A stretch of DNA of 64,000 bases, from the NCBI GenBank assembly GCA_030749225.1, contig JASMKO010000025.1, positions 1 through 64,000 on the forward strand, read 5' to 3'. Shown here in pieces: positions 1-9,015 of the stretch (the stretch's first letter is position 1; each line of letters begins with the position of its first letter). Both the position numbers and the translations under genes were made by a program. This stretch comes from Verrucomicrobiota bacterium. Lineage in GTDB: Bacteria > Verrucomicrobiota > Verrucomicrobiia > Limisphaerales > UBA1096. The notes under the pieces are model-generated. The model was not told the origin of the DNA, ran no database searches, and saw only the letters and a program-made list of their open reading frames with translations.

Positions 1-737
1 CCGCTGATGCGGTTGCGCCCGCCCACCGTCGTGCAGTGGCAGGCGTAATTCGCCCAGACCGCGCGCACCGCGCCGTTCGCATCGCGTGCCGCCAGCACCG
101 GGAGGCTGTGGTCGACCGGGGCGTTCCGTTGATGCCCAAACCCGGCCCAGTTTCCGCCGTTGATAACCCGCCGGTTGCCGCCAAACGTTGCGCGGCCCTG
201 CGCCCACTCAAGCGTCATCGGCTTGCGGCGAGCCAGGGCCTCGGCGACGGCGCGCTCCATTTTGTCGACGGCAAACTGCGTGTACGCCTCAACCCGTTGA
301 TCCTGCTCCGGGGTCGTGCGGCCTTTCCAAACGATCGGCGCGTAACCGACCAACGTCGGGGCGTTGTGCGTGTGCGTGGTCGCGACGACGAGCCGATCGG
401 CCGCCACGCCGCGCTTGGCCAAGCGCTTGGCCAAGCGATCCGTAATCGCCTGAGTCACGCCGCAGTTGTCGAGCACGACGATTACCGCCGGCTTGGTTTG
501 GCCGATCACCATCGACCGCACCCAGAGCGGCGTGTCGACACCCTCGTGCTCGGTCGTTCGCCCCCCGTAACCGGCCAGCAACACCGAATGCGTCGGCGTC
601 ACGTCCACCTTAGACACGCCGACGGAAACAGTCGCCCCCTGTGCGATGAACGTCGCCAGCAGAAAAACCAGCGCGCTTAGAAACCGGTGTACCGTTTGGA
701 AACAACACGCAGTCAACTGTTGAACGGCATGAGGCAT
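1..737 (-). CDS. Neutral/alkaline ceramidase-like protein, N-terminal part (runs off left edge)
   Basis: Minus-strand translation from ATG at 737: MPHAVQQLTACCFQTVHRFLSALVFLLATFIAQGATVSVGVSKVDVTPTHSVLLAGYGGR...VVATTHTHNAPTLVGY...NYACHCTTVGGRNRISG; open to the window edge, so missing from the ORF track. Confidence 0.8.
   Translation of the reverse strand, partial: MPHAVQQLTACCFQTVHRFLSALVFLLATFIAQGATVSVGVSKVDVTPTHSVLLAGYGGRTTEHEGVDTPLWVRSMVIGQTKPAVIVVLDNCGVTQAITDRLAKRLAKRGVAADRLVVATTHTHNAPTLVGYAPIVWKGRTTPEQDQRVEAYTQFAVDKMERAVAEALARRKPMTLEWAQGRATFGGNRRVINGGNWAGFGHQRNAPVDHSLPVLAARDANGAVRAVWANYACHCTTVGGRNRIS
412..437. repeat. Two exact CGCTTGGCCAAGCG palindromes overlapping (12-bp tandem)
   Basis: CGCTTGGCCAAGCGCTTGGCCAAGCG; encodes RLAKRLAKR in the minus-strand ceramidase-like gene. 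Confidence 0.98.
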
Positions 738-760
738 TTCATGTTGCTGTTTGTCAATTG

Positions 761-862
761 GACTGATCCCACAACCGGTACGGATCGTCCAGCCGCTGCA
801 TCTCCTTGCGCAGCAACACCTCCATCTTCCTGTTTTTGGCCACGTATTTGGAGTCGGTTTCA
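761..862 (-). pseudogene. Remnant of a sulfatase C-terminus
   Basis: Minus-strand translation VDETDSKYVAKNRKMEVLLRKEMQRLDDPYRLWDQSN* matches the C-terminus of the adjacent sulfatase (NPKYAVKLKEMEALLLTEMRRLDDPYRLWNQPGD). Confidence 0.7.
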
Positions 863-2431
863 TCGACTATTTTTCAGCCGCTTCTCCTTGCCTGCTCTCT
901 CCTTGATTTTCGGAGTCTCAAGTCCGTCACCCGGCTGGTTCCACAGACGGTACGGATCGTCGAGGCGGCGCATCTCGGTTAGAAGCAAGGCCTCCATTTC
1001 CTTAAGCTTTACGGCGTACTTTGGATTGTCCGCAAGATTCAGCTGATTCTGGGTTGGCTTGATCCCGGTCAACGCAACCACCTTGGGATCGTGATGTTCC
1101 TTGATAAACTCGTGGGGGTTTTCCTTTAAGTTGAAAAGCTGTGTGTGCTGGACTCCAGTCTTCTCCACTTGATACTTCGTCAATTTCCAGTCGCCCTGTT
1201 TGACACAGCGCGTCCCCGGCCGTCCGCCGCCACAGTACACCCCGTAAAGAGTATCACGCACCGTTTCCTTTTTATCCAGAAGCACTCGCTTGAAGCTGAT
1301 GCCTTCCGAGGTAGCTGGAGCTGGAATATCTGCCAAATCACAAATCGAGCCCAGCACATCAAGTAGATAAATGTTTCCCTTCGCCCGCGAGCCGGCCTTG
1401 ATGCCCGGCCCCTTCGCAATAAATGGTATGCGCCAGGTATGATCGTACATATTCTGCTTGCCCTGCAGACCGTGACGACCGATGGCCATGCCGTGATCGG
1501 CGGTGTAAAAGATGTATGTGTTGTCCAGTTCGCCCATCACCTCGAGTTTCTTGAGCACCCGCCCGATCTGGATATCAATATTCTCACTACAGGCAAACTG
1601 GCGACCGATCTCGTTGCGAATGGTCCGTTCATCACGCCGCTCCCAAACGCCCTTCACCCCTACTTCATCACGCACGGTGGTGTGACCGTGGTCAAAGGGA
1701 TGCTTGGGCAAATAATTGACGGGCAAGGCAGGTTGTTTGGGATTTGCCGATGGCAGCGTCGTTTTATCTTCATGATTCACTGCACCGTACTTTGCCAGCA
1801 GCTCTGGTTTGCCATCACGCACATCATGCGGATGGGAAAAGCCGAAATAAATCAGGAAGGGATCTGTATCCTTAGCTGATTCGCGTTCATTCAGATAGTC
1901 CAGGACTTGATCGGCGTGCCAGGCGCTTCCCCTTTCATCCGAAGCTCCGCGCCGGGTTCCATCTCGTCGCACTTGAAATAGTTCGTTGGCGTCCGCATAG
2001 CTGTTGCCATTTTTACAGGTGCGCATGGTGTCGTAGCCGGCGCGGTTGAACACGGCGGGCAGGGTGAACTTGGCCAAGCCCGGCGGCACGTGGATGGGGT
2101 TGTTCACGTGAGGGTTCATCATTCGACCAGGCTTATCCGGGATGTGCCACACGGTGCGGCCGCTCATGATCATGTGGCGCGAGGCAGTGCATACACCTCC
2201 CACCCACGAGCCCATCTGGTACGCGCCGTCGATCACCATGCCCTGGGCCGCAAGACGGTCGATGTTCGGCGTTTGGAGCGCCGACCTTGGGTTGTAAACC
2301 TTCAGGTCAAACGGCGACTGGTCATCGGCAATGATAAACAGAATATTAGGTCGATCCCCAGTTAACGCAGCGGTTTTCGCTGTGTTCGGGACAAGCAATG
2401 ATGCCAGCAGAATGGTCAGCGTGATTCTCAT
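860..2431 (-). CDS. Sulfatase (arylsulfatase/iduronate-sulfatase-like), secreted
   Basis: RPNILFIIADDQSPFD, FGly motif CTASR, signal peptide after M at 2431; the longer ORF start overlaps the upstream gene. Confidence 0.9.
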   Translation of the reverse strand: MRITLTILLASLLVPNTAKTAALTGDRPNILFIIADDQSPFDLKVYNPRSALQTPNIDRLAAQGMVIDGAYQMGSWVGGVCTASRHMIMSGRTVWHIPDKPGRMMNPHVNNPIHVPPGLAKFTLPAVFNRAGYDTMRTCKNGNSYADANELFQVRRDGTRRGASDERGSAWHADQVLDYLNERESAKDTDPFLIYFGFSHPHDVRDGKPELLAKYGAVNHEDKTTLPSANPKQPALPVNYLPKHPFDHGHTTVRDEVGVKGVWERRDERTIRNEIGRQFACSENIDIQIGRVLKKLEVMGELDNTYIFYTADHGMAIGRHGLQGKQNMYDHTWRIPFIAKGPGIKAGSRAKGNIYLLDVLGSICDLADIPAPATSEGISFKRVLLDKKETVRDTLYGVYCGGGRPGTRCVKQGDWKLTKYQVEKTGVQHTQLFNLKENPHEFIKEHHDPKVVALTGIKPTQNQLNLADNPKYAVKLKEMEALLLTEMRRLDDPYRLWNQPGDGLETPKIKERAGKEKRLKNSR

Positions 2432-2435
2432 GGTT

Positions 2436-3836
2436 TTATTTTCCCTTTGGATGATTTTTTTTCTTGTTTCGTTTCTTTGTCCCAGGGTTGCCAAACGGAA
2501 GTTCAAATTCATTTTTCTGCACCGGGCCCGGTGTGCTGCGACCGCGGTCGATGTAGCTTTCCATCAACTTCTCCAATCGCCCCGCCACTTCCCTATTGGT
2601 CTTGGAACGATCCCTGGTTTCACTGATGTCGTCCTTCAAGTTATAGAGCTCGCGGTTGCCATTTCGATACATGACGAGTTTCCAAGGCCCCTGTCGAATC
2701 GCCAGGCCAGCAGGTGCCTGATGTATGGTCGCCTCACGAATTGGCCCGGTCGTTTCCCCCAGCAAACCGGGCAAGATACTCACGCTGTCCTCGGCAGCGT
2801 CGGGGGGTAAATCATCACCAAGGATGTCCGCGCAAGTCGCAAAAAGATCGTTCAGGCAAATGACATCGTGGTTCACGGAGCCAGCGTTAATTTTACCCGG
2901 CCAACGGGCCACGAAAGGTTCCCGATGACCGCCTTCGTAAATGCTGCTTTTGGCCTCCCTCAATGGAGGATAAGGCCGTCTGGCCGCGCCGTTGTCGCCG
3001 GTGGCGATCATCAGGGTATTCTTTTCCTGACCGGTTCGTTTCAGCGCATCCATGATCTGGCCGAGCATGTGATCACCCTGATAGACCCAGTCGGCGTATT
3101 TGCCTTCCTTGCCAGTGATCCCGCTCTTGCCGACGAACTCGGCCGCCGGAACAATCGGACTGTGGGGCGGGCACATGGGGAAATAGAGGAAAAACGGCTT
3201 CTTCTCCCTGGAACGCTCCTCGATGTAATTGACGGCTTTGCCGATCATCAGCGGCTGGTTCTCGACCCCCTTCACGTTGGCCACCACCCTGTCCTGTTCA
3301 ATAATCGAGCCGATGTTGCGGGCGTGGGTAAAGCCATAGAAATAATCAAAGCCGAGCGCGTTGGGGCCATCGATGAGCCGGGCGCCAATGGGAAGCTGCT
3401 TTTCCGTGCCCGGCATTCCATCGACCCACTTCATGCCTAGATGCCACTTGCCGATGCAGGCGGTGTGGTAGCCACGGCCCTTAAGAAAGGAGGCCACTGT
3501 GAGACGCCTCTTGGGAATGATCGGGGCAGAGTAGGTCTTCAGTACACCGAATTGACCGATTCGGCATGGATATCGGCCGGTCAGCACACCGTAGCGCGTC
3601 GGTGTGCAGTTGGCGGCCGCCGAGTGCGCGTCGGTGAAGAGCATCCCTTGCTTGGCCAAATGGTCTATATTCGGAGTTTTAAAAGGGGAATCAGCACGGT
3701 AAGACGGTGGTTGCCCGTAGCCCATGTCATCAAATAGAATGAATACAATATTTGGCCGTTCGTTTTCGGTTTTGGCCAATACGTCCAACGGTTGGCACAA
3801 GAAGACTATGCATAACAGTATGGCTTGCTTCATCAT
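2436..3836 (-). CDS. Sulfatase
   Basis: RPNIVFILFDDMGYGQ, CTPTRYGVLTGRY FGly motif; start re-chosen at MMKQAILLCIVFL. Confidence 0.9.
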   Translation of the reverse strand: MMKQAILLCIVFLCQPLDVLAKTENERPNIVFILFDDMGYGQPPSYRADSPFKTPNIDHLAKQGMLFTDAHSAAANCTPTRYGVLTGRYPCRIGQFGVLKTYSAPIIPKRRLTVASFLKGRGYHTACIGKWHLGMKWVDGMPGTEKQLPIGARLIDGPNALGFDYFYGFTHARNIGSIIEQDRVVANVKGVENQPLMIGKAVNYIEERSREKKPFFLYFPMCPPHSPIVPAAEFVGKSGITGKEGKYADWVYQGDHMLGQIMDALKRTGQEKNTLMIATGDNGAARRPYPPLREAKSSIYEGGHREPFVARWPGKINAGSVNHDVICLNDLFATCADILGDDLPPDAAEDSVSILPGLLGETTGPIREATIHQAPAGLAIRQGPWKLVMYRNGNRELYNLKDDISETRDRSKTNREVAGRLEKLMESYIDRGRSTPGPVQKNEFELPFGNPGTKKRNKKKNHPKGK

Positions 3837-3880
3837 TTTTTCTTGGGAAATGCTACCCCGCCATCCTGTTCCAGAGAAGT

Positions 3881-5371
3881 TCAGTCCTTTGGCTGATTCC
3901 ACAGACGATGAGGATCGTTGAGTCTCTTCATCTCGGCATACAGCAAAGTCTCCATTTCCTTCAGCTTGTCAGCGTGAGTGGGATCGGTAACCAAGTTGAT
4001 TTGATTGGGTTTCGGCTTGGCCCCGGACAACGCCATCACTTGGGGCTCGTGGTTTTGCTGAATGTACTCGTGGGGATTCTCCTTCAGGTTGAAAAGCTGG
4101 GTTTCCCTTACTCTGCCATCCATGACGTCGTACTTGATCAACTTCCAGTCGCCTTTACGGACCGAGCGCATACCCGGCTTGGTGCCGCCGCAGTAGGCGC
4201 CGTAGAGCACCTCGCGGATCGTCTCCTTCTCACCCAGGAGAACTGGCTTGAAGCTGATCCCCTCACAGGTGGCCGGCGGCTTGATCCCGGCGAGGTCACA
4301 GAAAGTGGCCATGACATCGAGCAGGTAAACATTTCCGGGCGCCCGACTGCCGGGCTTAATCCCGGGACCTTTCACGAATAGCGGAACTCTCCAGGTATGT
4401 TCATAGAGGTTCTGCTTGCCCTGCAATCCGTGACGACCAATGGCCATCCCGTGGTCGGCGGTATAAAAAACATAGGTGTTCTCGAGCTCACCCATGGCCT
4501 CCAATTTCTTGAGCACCCGGGCAACCTGATGGTCGATATTCTCGCCACAAGCCAATTGCCGCCCGATCTCGTTGCGAATGGTCACCTCGTCCCGACGCTC
4601 CCACACCCCGCTGACCGACACCTCATCACGCAAACCGGGATGGCCGTGGTGAAAAGGATGCTTGGGCAACCAGTTTAAAGGCAGCTTCGGGGCTTTGGCG
4701 TTGGTTGGCGGCAGGGACTTACGGTCGCGATGGTTCACTGCCCCATACTTCTTTAGTAGTTCGGGCGTGCCGTCTCGGGTATCGTGTGGATGGGAGAAGC
4801 CAAAGTAGATAAAGAAGGGATCCTCGTCCTTGGTCTTTTCCCTCTCGGAGAGATACTCCATCACCCGATCGCCGTGCCAACCACTGCCCGTCTCATGCGT
4901 GCCGCCCCGCTTGCCCGCGTCATGGCGGACAGTGAACTGGGCGTTGGCACTCTCGTAGCTGTTTCCTTTTTTGCAGGTCCGCATGGTATCGTATCCCGCA
5001 CGATTAAAAACCGCAGGAAGAGTATTATTCAGGATGTCCTTGCCGCCGGTGATGCCTTGCTCACGTTTGAGATGTTTTTTACCACGTGGCGGAAGATGCC
5101 ACAGCGTACGCCCGCTCATGATCATGGTTCGGGAGGGGGAACATACCGCCCCGGACATCGAGCCCATGTGATAAGCCTGATCGAAGGTCATGCCCTCCGA
5201 TGACAGATTGCCGATCGCCGGTGCGATCAGAGGTGAGGACGGGTTGTAGGACTTAAAGTCGAACGGAGACTGGTCGTCGGCTATGATGAACAGAACATTC
5301 GGTCGCTTGACTTTGGCCTGTGAAACCATCGCAAGGGAACCTACGGCGAGTGCGAAAAGCAGGCGTTTCAT
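3881..5371 (-). CDS. Sulfatase, close paralog of the 860-2431 gene
   Basis: RPNVLFIIADDQSPFDFKSYNP, CSPSRTMIMSGRT; strong similarity to the 860-2431 protein throughout. Confidence 0.92.
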   Translation of the reverse strand: MKRLLFALAVGSLAMVSQAKVKRPNVLFIIADDQSPFDFKSYNPSSPLIAPAIGNLSSEGMTFDQAYHMGSMSGAVCSPSRTMIMSGRTLWHLPPRGKKHLKREQGITGGKDILNNTLPAVFNRAGYDTMRTCKKGNSYESANAQFTVRHDAGKRGGTHETGSGWHGDRVMEYLSEREKTKDEDPFFIYFGFSHPHDTRDGTPELLKKYGAVNHRDRKSLPPTNAKAPKLPLNWLPKHPFHHGHPGLRDEVSVSGVWERRDEVTIRNEIGRQLACGENIDHQVARVLKKLEAMGELENTYVFYTADHGMAIGRHGLQGKQNLYEHTWRVPLFVKGPGIKPGSRAPGNVYLLDVMATFCDLAGIKPPATCEGISFKPVLLGEKETIREVLYGAYCGGTKPGMRSVRKGDWKLIKYDVMDGRVRETQLFNLKENPHEYIQQNHEPQVMALSGAKPKPNQINLVTDPTHADKLKEMETLLYAEMKRLNDPHRLWNQPKD

Positions 5372-5383
5372 TTTTTGAATGAA

Positions 5384-6049
5384 TTATTTTCCGTGTAGTT
5401 TGATGTTGTCGAAGTCGTTCATGTCGTCGAACGACCCGATACCGATGCGACCTTTGCCATAGGTTTTTTCGATGACTCTCATATGAGGTTTTTTCATGTC
5501 ATCAAAGTAAACGTCGATCGTTCCCTTGGATGAGTCGCGAACGACTTTGACCTTGTGCCACGTCTCGTTTTTCCACGGCGTCTTGTTTTTGTTGTCGGTC
5601 ATGGCTTTTCGGGGGGCATCCTTGACGATCATGATCTGCCCGCTGTGCGGATCGGGGTTCGCGCCGAAGTGGCAGTAGTAAAAATGCTCCGCATCCTGCC
5701 AGTTGAAAAACACGCAGCAGTCGCGGTGTCCGCCGGTGTCCTTCGTGCTTTTCACGTCGAATGTCAGTTCGAAGTCGGCTACTTCAACCCCCTTGATGAG
5801 CGCGACGTGGTATGGGCTGCGAACCTTTGGTTTGTAGTCACTATTGCGCCGGTTGATCCCAAAGACATGGTTGCCATCGACTTTTCGGTGGGTCCAGCTC
5901 TTGGCATCCGTAACTTCCCAGCGTTTGTGACCTTTTTCAAAATCCTCCTCAAAAATGAGAGGTAGCTTTTCTCGCTTCGTATCCTCCGCTTGGCCAAGCG
6001 GGGCGACATAAAAAAGGGCGGCAATTAAAAACAGGGTAGAAACTCGCAT
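5384..6049 (-). CDS. Secreted concanavalin A-like/DUF1080-like protein
   Basis: Signal peptide MRVSTLFLIAALFYVAPLGQA; beta-sandwich-like sequence ...GKGRIGIGSFDDMNDFDNIKLHGK. Confidence 0.65.
   Translation of the reverse strand: MRVSTLFLIAALFYVAPLGQAEDTKREKLPLIFEEDFEKGHKRWEVTDAKSWTHRKVDGNHVFGINRRNSDYKPKVRSPYHVALIKGVEVADFELTFDVKSTKDTGGHRDCCVFFNWQDAEHFYYCHFGANPDPHSGQIMIVKDAPRKAMTDNKNKTPWKNETWHKVKVVRDSSKGTIDVYFDDMKKPHMRVIEKTYGKGRIGIGSFDDMNDFDNIKLHGK
5987..6000. repeat. Exact CGCTTGGCCAAGCG palindrome
   Basis: In signal peptide region, encodes PLGQA. Confidence 0.98.
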
Positions 6050-6108
6050 GCGCTGCAGCGTAGCGAACCGCGATGGCACTGCCACTAAAAAACGGAATCC
6101 AAGTTGGT

Positions 6109-7503
6109 TTATCGGCGGAGGTCTGAGACTGCGTTGGCTGCTTGGCCGAGCGCGATGCGGGCACGGAGTTTTGAGAGGGTTGGCACCATGGAGGGTTGCT
6201 TGGCCAAATTGGTCCACTCGTTAGGGTCGTAGTCGTGGTTGTACAACTCCTCCGATCCGTCGGCGTAGCGAATGTAACGCCAACGCTTGGTTCGGATGGT
6301 GTGGTTGTCCTTCCCGTAAGTGCTGATAGCCGGGTTGGGCCACAGCGCGTGCGGATCGCGGAGCAGAGGGACAGCGCTTGGTCCGTCGCATTTGGTTTTG
6401 TTCTTCAGCCCACAAAGCTCCAACAAAGTGGGATAGAGCACGGTCAAGTCGACCGGTTGTTCACAGCGGGAACCGGGCCGAGTCACACCCGGTGCAGAGA
6501 TGATGAACGGAACATGATTAGTTTTTTCCCAGAGCGCAAACTTCTCGATGTGATCTTTTTCGCCGAGATGAAAACCGTGGTCGGACCAAAGGACAACGAC
6601 TGTGTTTTTGGCAATGGGGCTGTTGTCGAGCGCGTCCAGCAGTCGACCGATTTGTGCGTCGGCAAAGAGGCAGCATGCGGCGTAGGCCTTGAAGAAGTCC
6701 TCGTATGAGCCAGGGATCTTTCGATCGAGTTCACTCATGGCGCTCCAGAACCACTTGGTGCGCTTCATCAGGGCGGTTGCCCCGGAAGGGAGATCGTCCC
6801 AGTCGTTCTCCAGTCGCTTCGGTTTCGGTATGGGTGGCAGGTTTTCGTGATACTTGGGGGGCGTAAAAAACGGTGAGTGCGGCTTAAAGATGCCGCATGC
6901 GAGGAACAACGGCTTATCCTTGGGAGGGTTTTTAAGATTGCGAATGCAGTATTCGGTCGTGCGGAAATCGATCGTGTCTTTTTCGTTGTCCGGCCAAACA
7001 CCCCAGTCGGTGTTACGCGATCCGTATTCCGGTGCCTTGTTGAGTTTTTTGGAAGGCATGTTCTGCGGTGCCATGGGTAAGAAATCATCAAACGATGCCT
7101 TATCGTGAAATGCACCGTTGAGTTTGTGGTGAAAAATCTTTCCTGCGCCGTGCACGGCATAGCCGGCGGCTTGAAACTGCTGCATGATGGTCCTCCGCTT
7201 GGGTAGTGCCTTCCGCCAGTCGCTGTTATTTTGATAAACGCCAGTCGTACTGGGCCGCAGTCCTGTAAGGGTGGCCACACGCGAGGGATTGCATGCCGCA
7301 GAAATACAATAAGCGCGGGTGAACAGCATGCCACGCTTGGCCAAGCGCTCGAGGTTGGGAGTCTTGATGGGCGACTTGGAATCGAGCAGGGAAATGCTGT
7401 CGTTCATGTCATCAATGACGATAAACAACACGTTTGGCTTGGCCTCCTTCCCCCCTAACAGTGTGCAGTTGAACACAAAAATGAGCAAGGCACGCAGAAT
7501 CAT
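6109..7503 (-). CDS. Sulfatase (iduronate-2-sulfatase-like)
   Basis: KPNVLFIVIDDMNDSISLL, ERLAKRGMLFTRAYCISAACNPSRVATLTG; start re-chosen at MILRALLIF. Confidence 0.9.
   Translation of the reverse strand: MILRALLIFVFNCTLLGGKEAKPNVLFIVIDDMNDSISLLDSKSPIKTPNLERLAKRGMLFTRAYCISAACNPSRVATLTGLRPSTTGVYQNNSDWRKALPKRRTIMQQFQAAGYAVHGAGKIFHHKLNGAFHDKASFDDFLPMAPQNMPSKKLNKAPEYGSRNTDWGVWPDNEKDTIDFRTTEYCIRNLKNPPKDKPLFLACGIFKPHSPFFTPPKYHENLPPIPKPKRLENDWDDLPSGATALMKRTKWFWSAMSELDRKIPGSYEDFFKAYAACCLFADAQIGRLLDALDNSPIAKNTVVVLWSDHGFHLGEKDHIEKFALWEKTNHVPFIISAPGVTRPGSRCEQPVDLTVLYPTLLELCGLKNKTKCDGPSAVPLLRDPHALWPNPAISTYGKDNHTIRTKRWRYIRYADGSEELYNHDYDPNEWTNLAKQPSMVPTLSKLRARIALGQAANAVSDLRR
7334..7347. repeat. Exact CGCTTGGCCAAGCG palindrome
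   Basis: In sulfatase, encodes RLAKR. Confidence 0.98.
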
Positions 7504-7511
7504 GGCTGTTT

Positions 7512-8951
7512 CTATTTCTGTTGTGAACCGAGAAAACGCTTCAATCGAGGGCCGTACTCGGGTCGCTTGATCCACTCGGAAAAGTAGGGGCGATACGCCT
7601 CGCTCTCCCACCAGAAAATACGGGGTGGCTGTGGGTTTACTTTTTTCACGGGATAATCCCGCCCGCTCACGCTAGCGCTTACGGAAGCGTCGATCATCTG
7701 GAGTTTTTTGCGGAGGCGCTTGGCCACCGCGGGAGCCTTATTGATTAGGTTGTCTTGTTCAGCCGAATCCAGCTTCAGGTTGTATAGTTCGTAATGCGTA
7801 TTGCTGCCATCCGGGAGGGAGATGATTTTGTAGTCGTTATCGACTATGGCCACCCGGTCGCGACTTCGAAACGGAAGCGGTTTTTTGCGTGGACCGATCT
7901 CCTGCGAAAACAGTTTAAACAAACTCTGCCCATCCTGTGGTTTGAGACGGGTGATTTTTTTGAGTCGAGCCACCTTTGCTAGCGTCGGAAAAATATCGAC
8001 GGCTCCAGCGGGGTAGTGAGTGATGCGTGGTTTCTGAATTCCGGCGGGCCATTCGATGATAGCCGGGACACGCAGGCCACCCTCGTACATTGAGCCCTTG
8101 AACCCTCGCAGTCCACCGGTCGTTGGAGGATCTAAACGGGGCAGACCCCCGTTATCGCTCGTGAACCAAACAAGCGTGTCCCGGGCGACTCCCATTTTGC
8201 GAAGGCCATCCCGCAGCGTGCCGATACTGCGGTCCATAGCGACCAGTTCGCCGTAATGCTCCTGAGCCTTGGTGCTCAGTTGGGTGAACGTTTTTTTGTC
8301 TCCCTCATCGGCTGTCCAGGGATCATGCGGAGTGCCGAACCAGATAACGGTGAAAAATGGTTTCTTTGCCTCGATCTTCTTTTTGATGAACTTCAGCGCC
8401 TCGTCGACAATGATTTCCGAGGAGTCCCCGGAGTGCTCCTCGATGCGGCCGTTACGACTCATGATCGGGTTGCGATCAAAAAAATTCGTCACAGACAGCC
8501 ACTCGTCAAAACCGAATGCGCCCGGGTGATGTGTGTCATTCTTCAAGATCGGCGCACCGGGGCCGCGCAGTCCATTGAGGTGCCATTTTCCAAAATGCCC
8601 TGTGGCGTACCCGGCACTTTTCATCGCATGGCCAAGCGTCTTTTCCTGTTGGCGCAAGGCGTAGCCATGATCGAAGACCCCGGTCCGGTCATGGGTGCGC
8701 CCGGTCAGGACGGTAGCGCGGGTTGGGGAGCACACCGGGCCTCCGGCATAAAAACGCTGGAAACGCAGGCCATTCGCAGCCATCACATCGAGATGAGGTG
8801 TTTTGAGGACCGGATGGTTGTTGTAGCCGGTCTGCCCCCAGCCCTGGTCGTCCGCCATGACCAGCACAATGTTCGGCTTGACGGCGAACAGAGTGTGCGT
8901 AGACACAACCAACATCAGTGCAGTCAAAAATCCCTTGATCACCGGGAGCAT
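7512..8951 (-). CDS. Sulfatase
   Basis: KPNIVLVMADDQGWGQTGY, CSPTRATVLTGR. Confidence 0.9.
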   Translation of the reverse strand: MLPVIKGFLTALMLVVSTHTLFAVKPNIVLVMADDQGWGQTGYNNHPVLKTPHLDVMAANGLRFQRFYAGGPVCSPTRATVLTGRTHDRTGVFDHGYALRQQEKTLGHAMKSAGYATGHFGKWHLNGLRGPGAPILKNDTHHPGAFGFDEWLSVTNFFDRNPIMSRNGRIEEHSGDSSEIIVDEALKFIKKKIEAKKPFFTVIWFGTPHDPWTADEGDKKTFTQLSTKAQEHYGELVAMDRSIGTLRDGLRKMGVARDTLVWFTSDNGGLPRLDPPTTGGLRGFKGSMYEGGLRVPAIIEWPAGIQKPRITHYPAGAVDIFPTLAKVARLKKITRLKPQDGQSLFKLFSQEIGPRKKPLPFRSRDRVAIVDNDYKIISLPDGSNTHYELYNLKLDSAEQDNLINKAPAVAKRLRKKLQMIDASVSASVSGRDYPVKKVNPQPPRIFWWESEAYRPYFSEWIKRPEYGPRLKRFLGSQQK

Positions 8952-9015
8952 CCTGCCGGGGACCACATAAAAAATCCAGTCCGTTGCCAACGGTCAAGCG
9001 CTTGGTCAAGCGTGG

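Noticed and set aside
412-437. CRISPR-like repeat array
   Set aside because: Unit is 12 bp with no spacers and only two units; no cas genes in the window.
36-680. 214-aa plus-strand ORF at the left edge
   Set aside because: The minus strand encodes a recognisable ceramidase-like protein from 737 to the edge; the plus ORF is its shadow.
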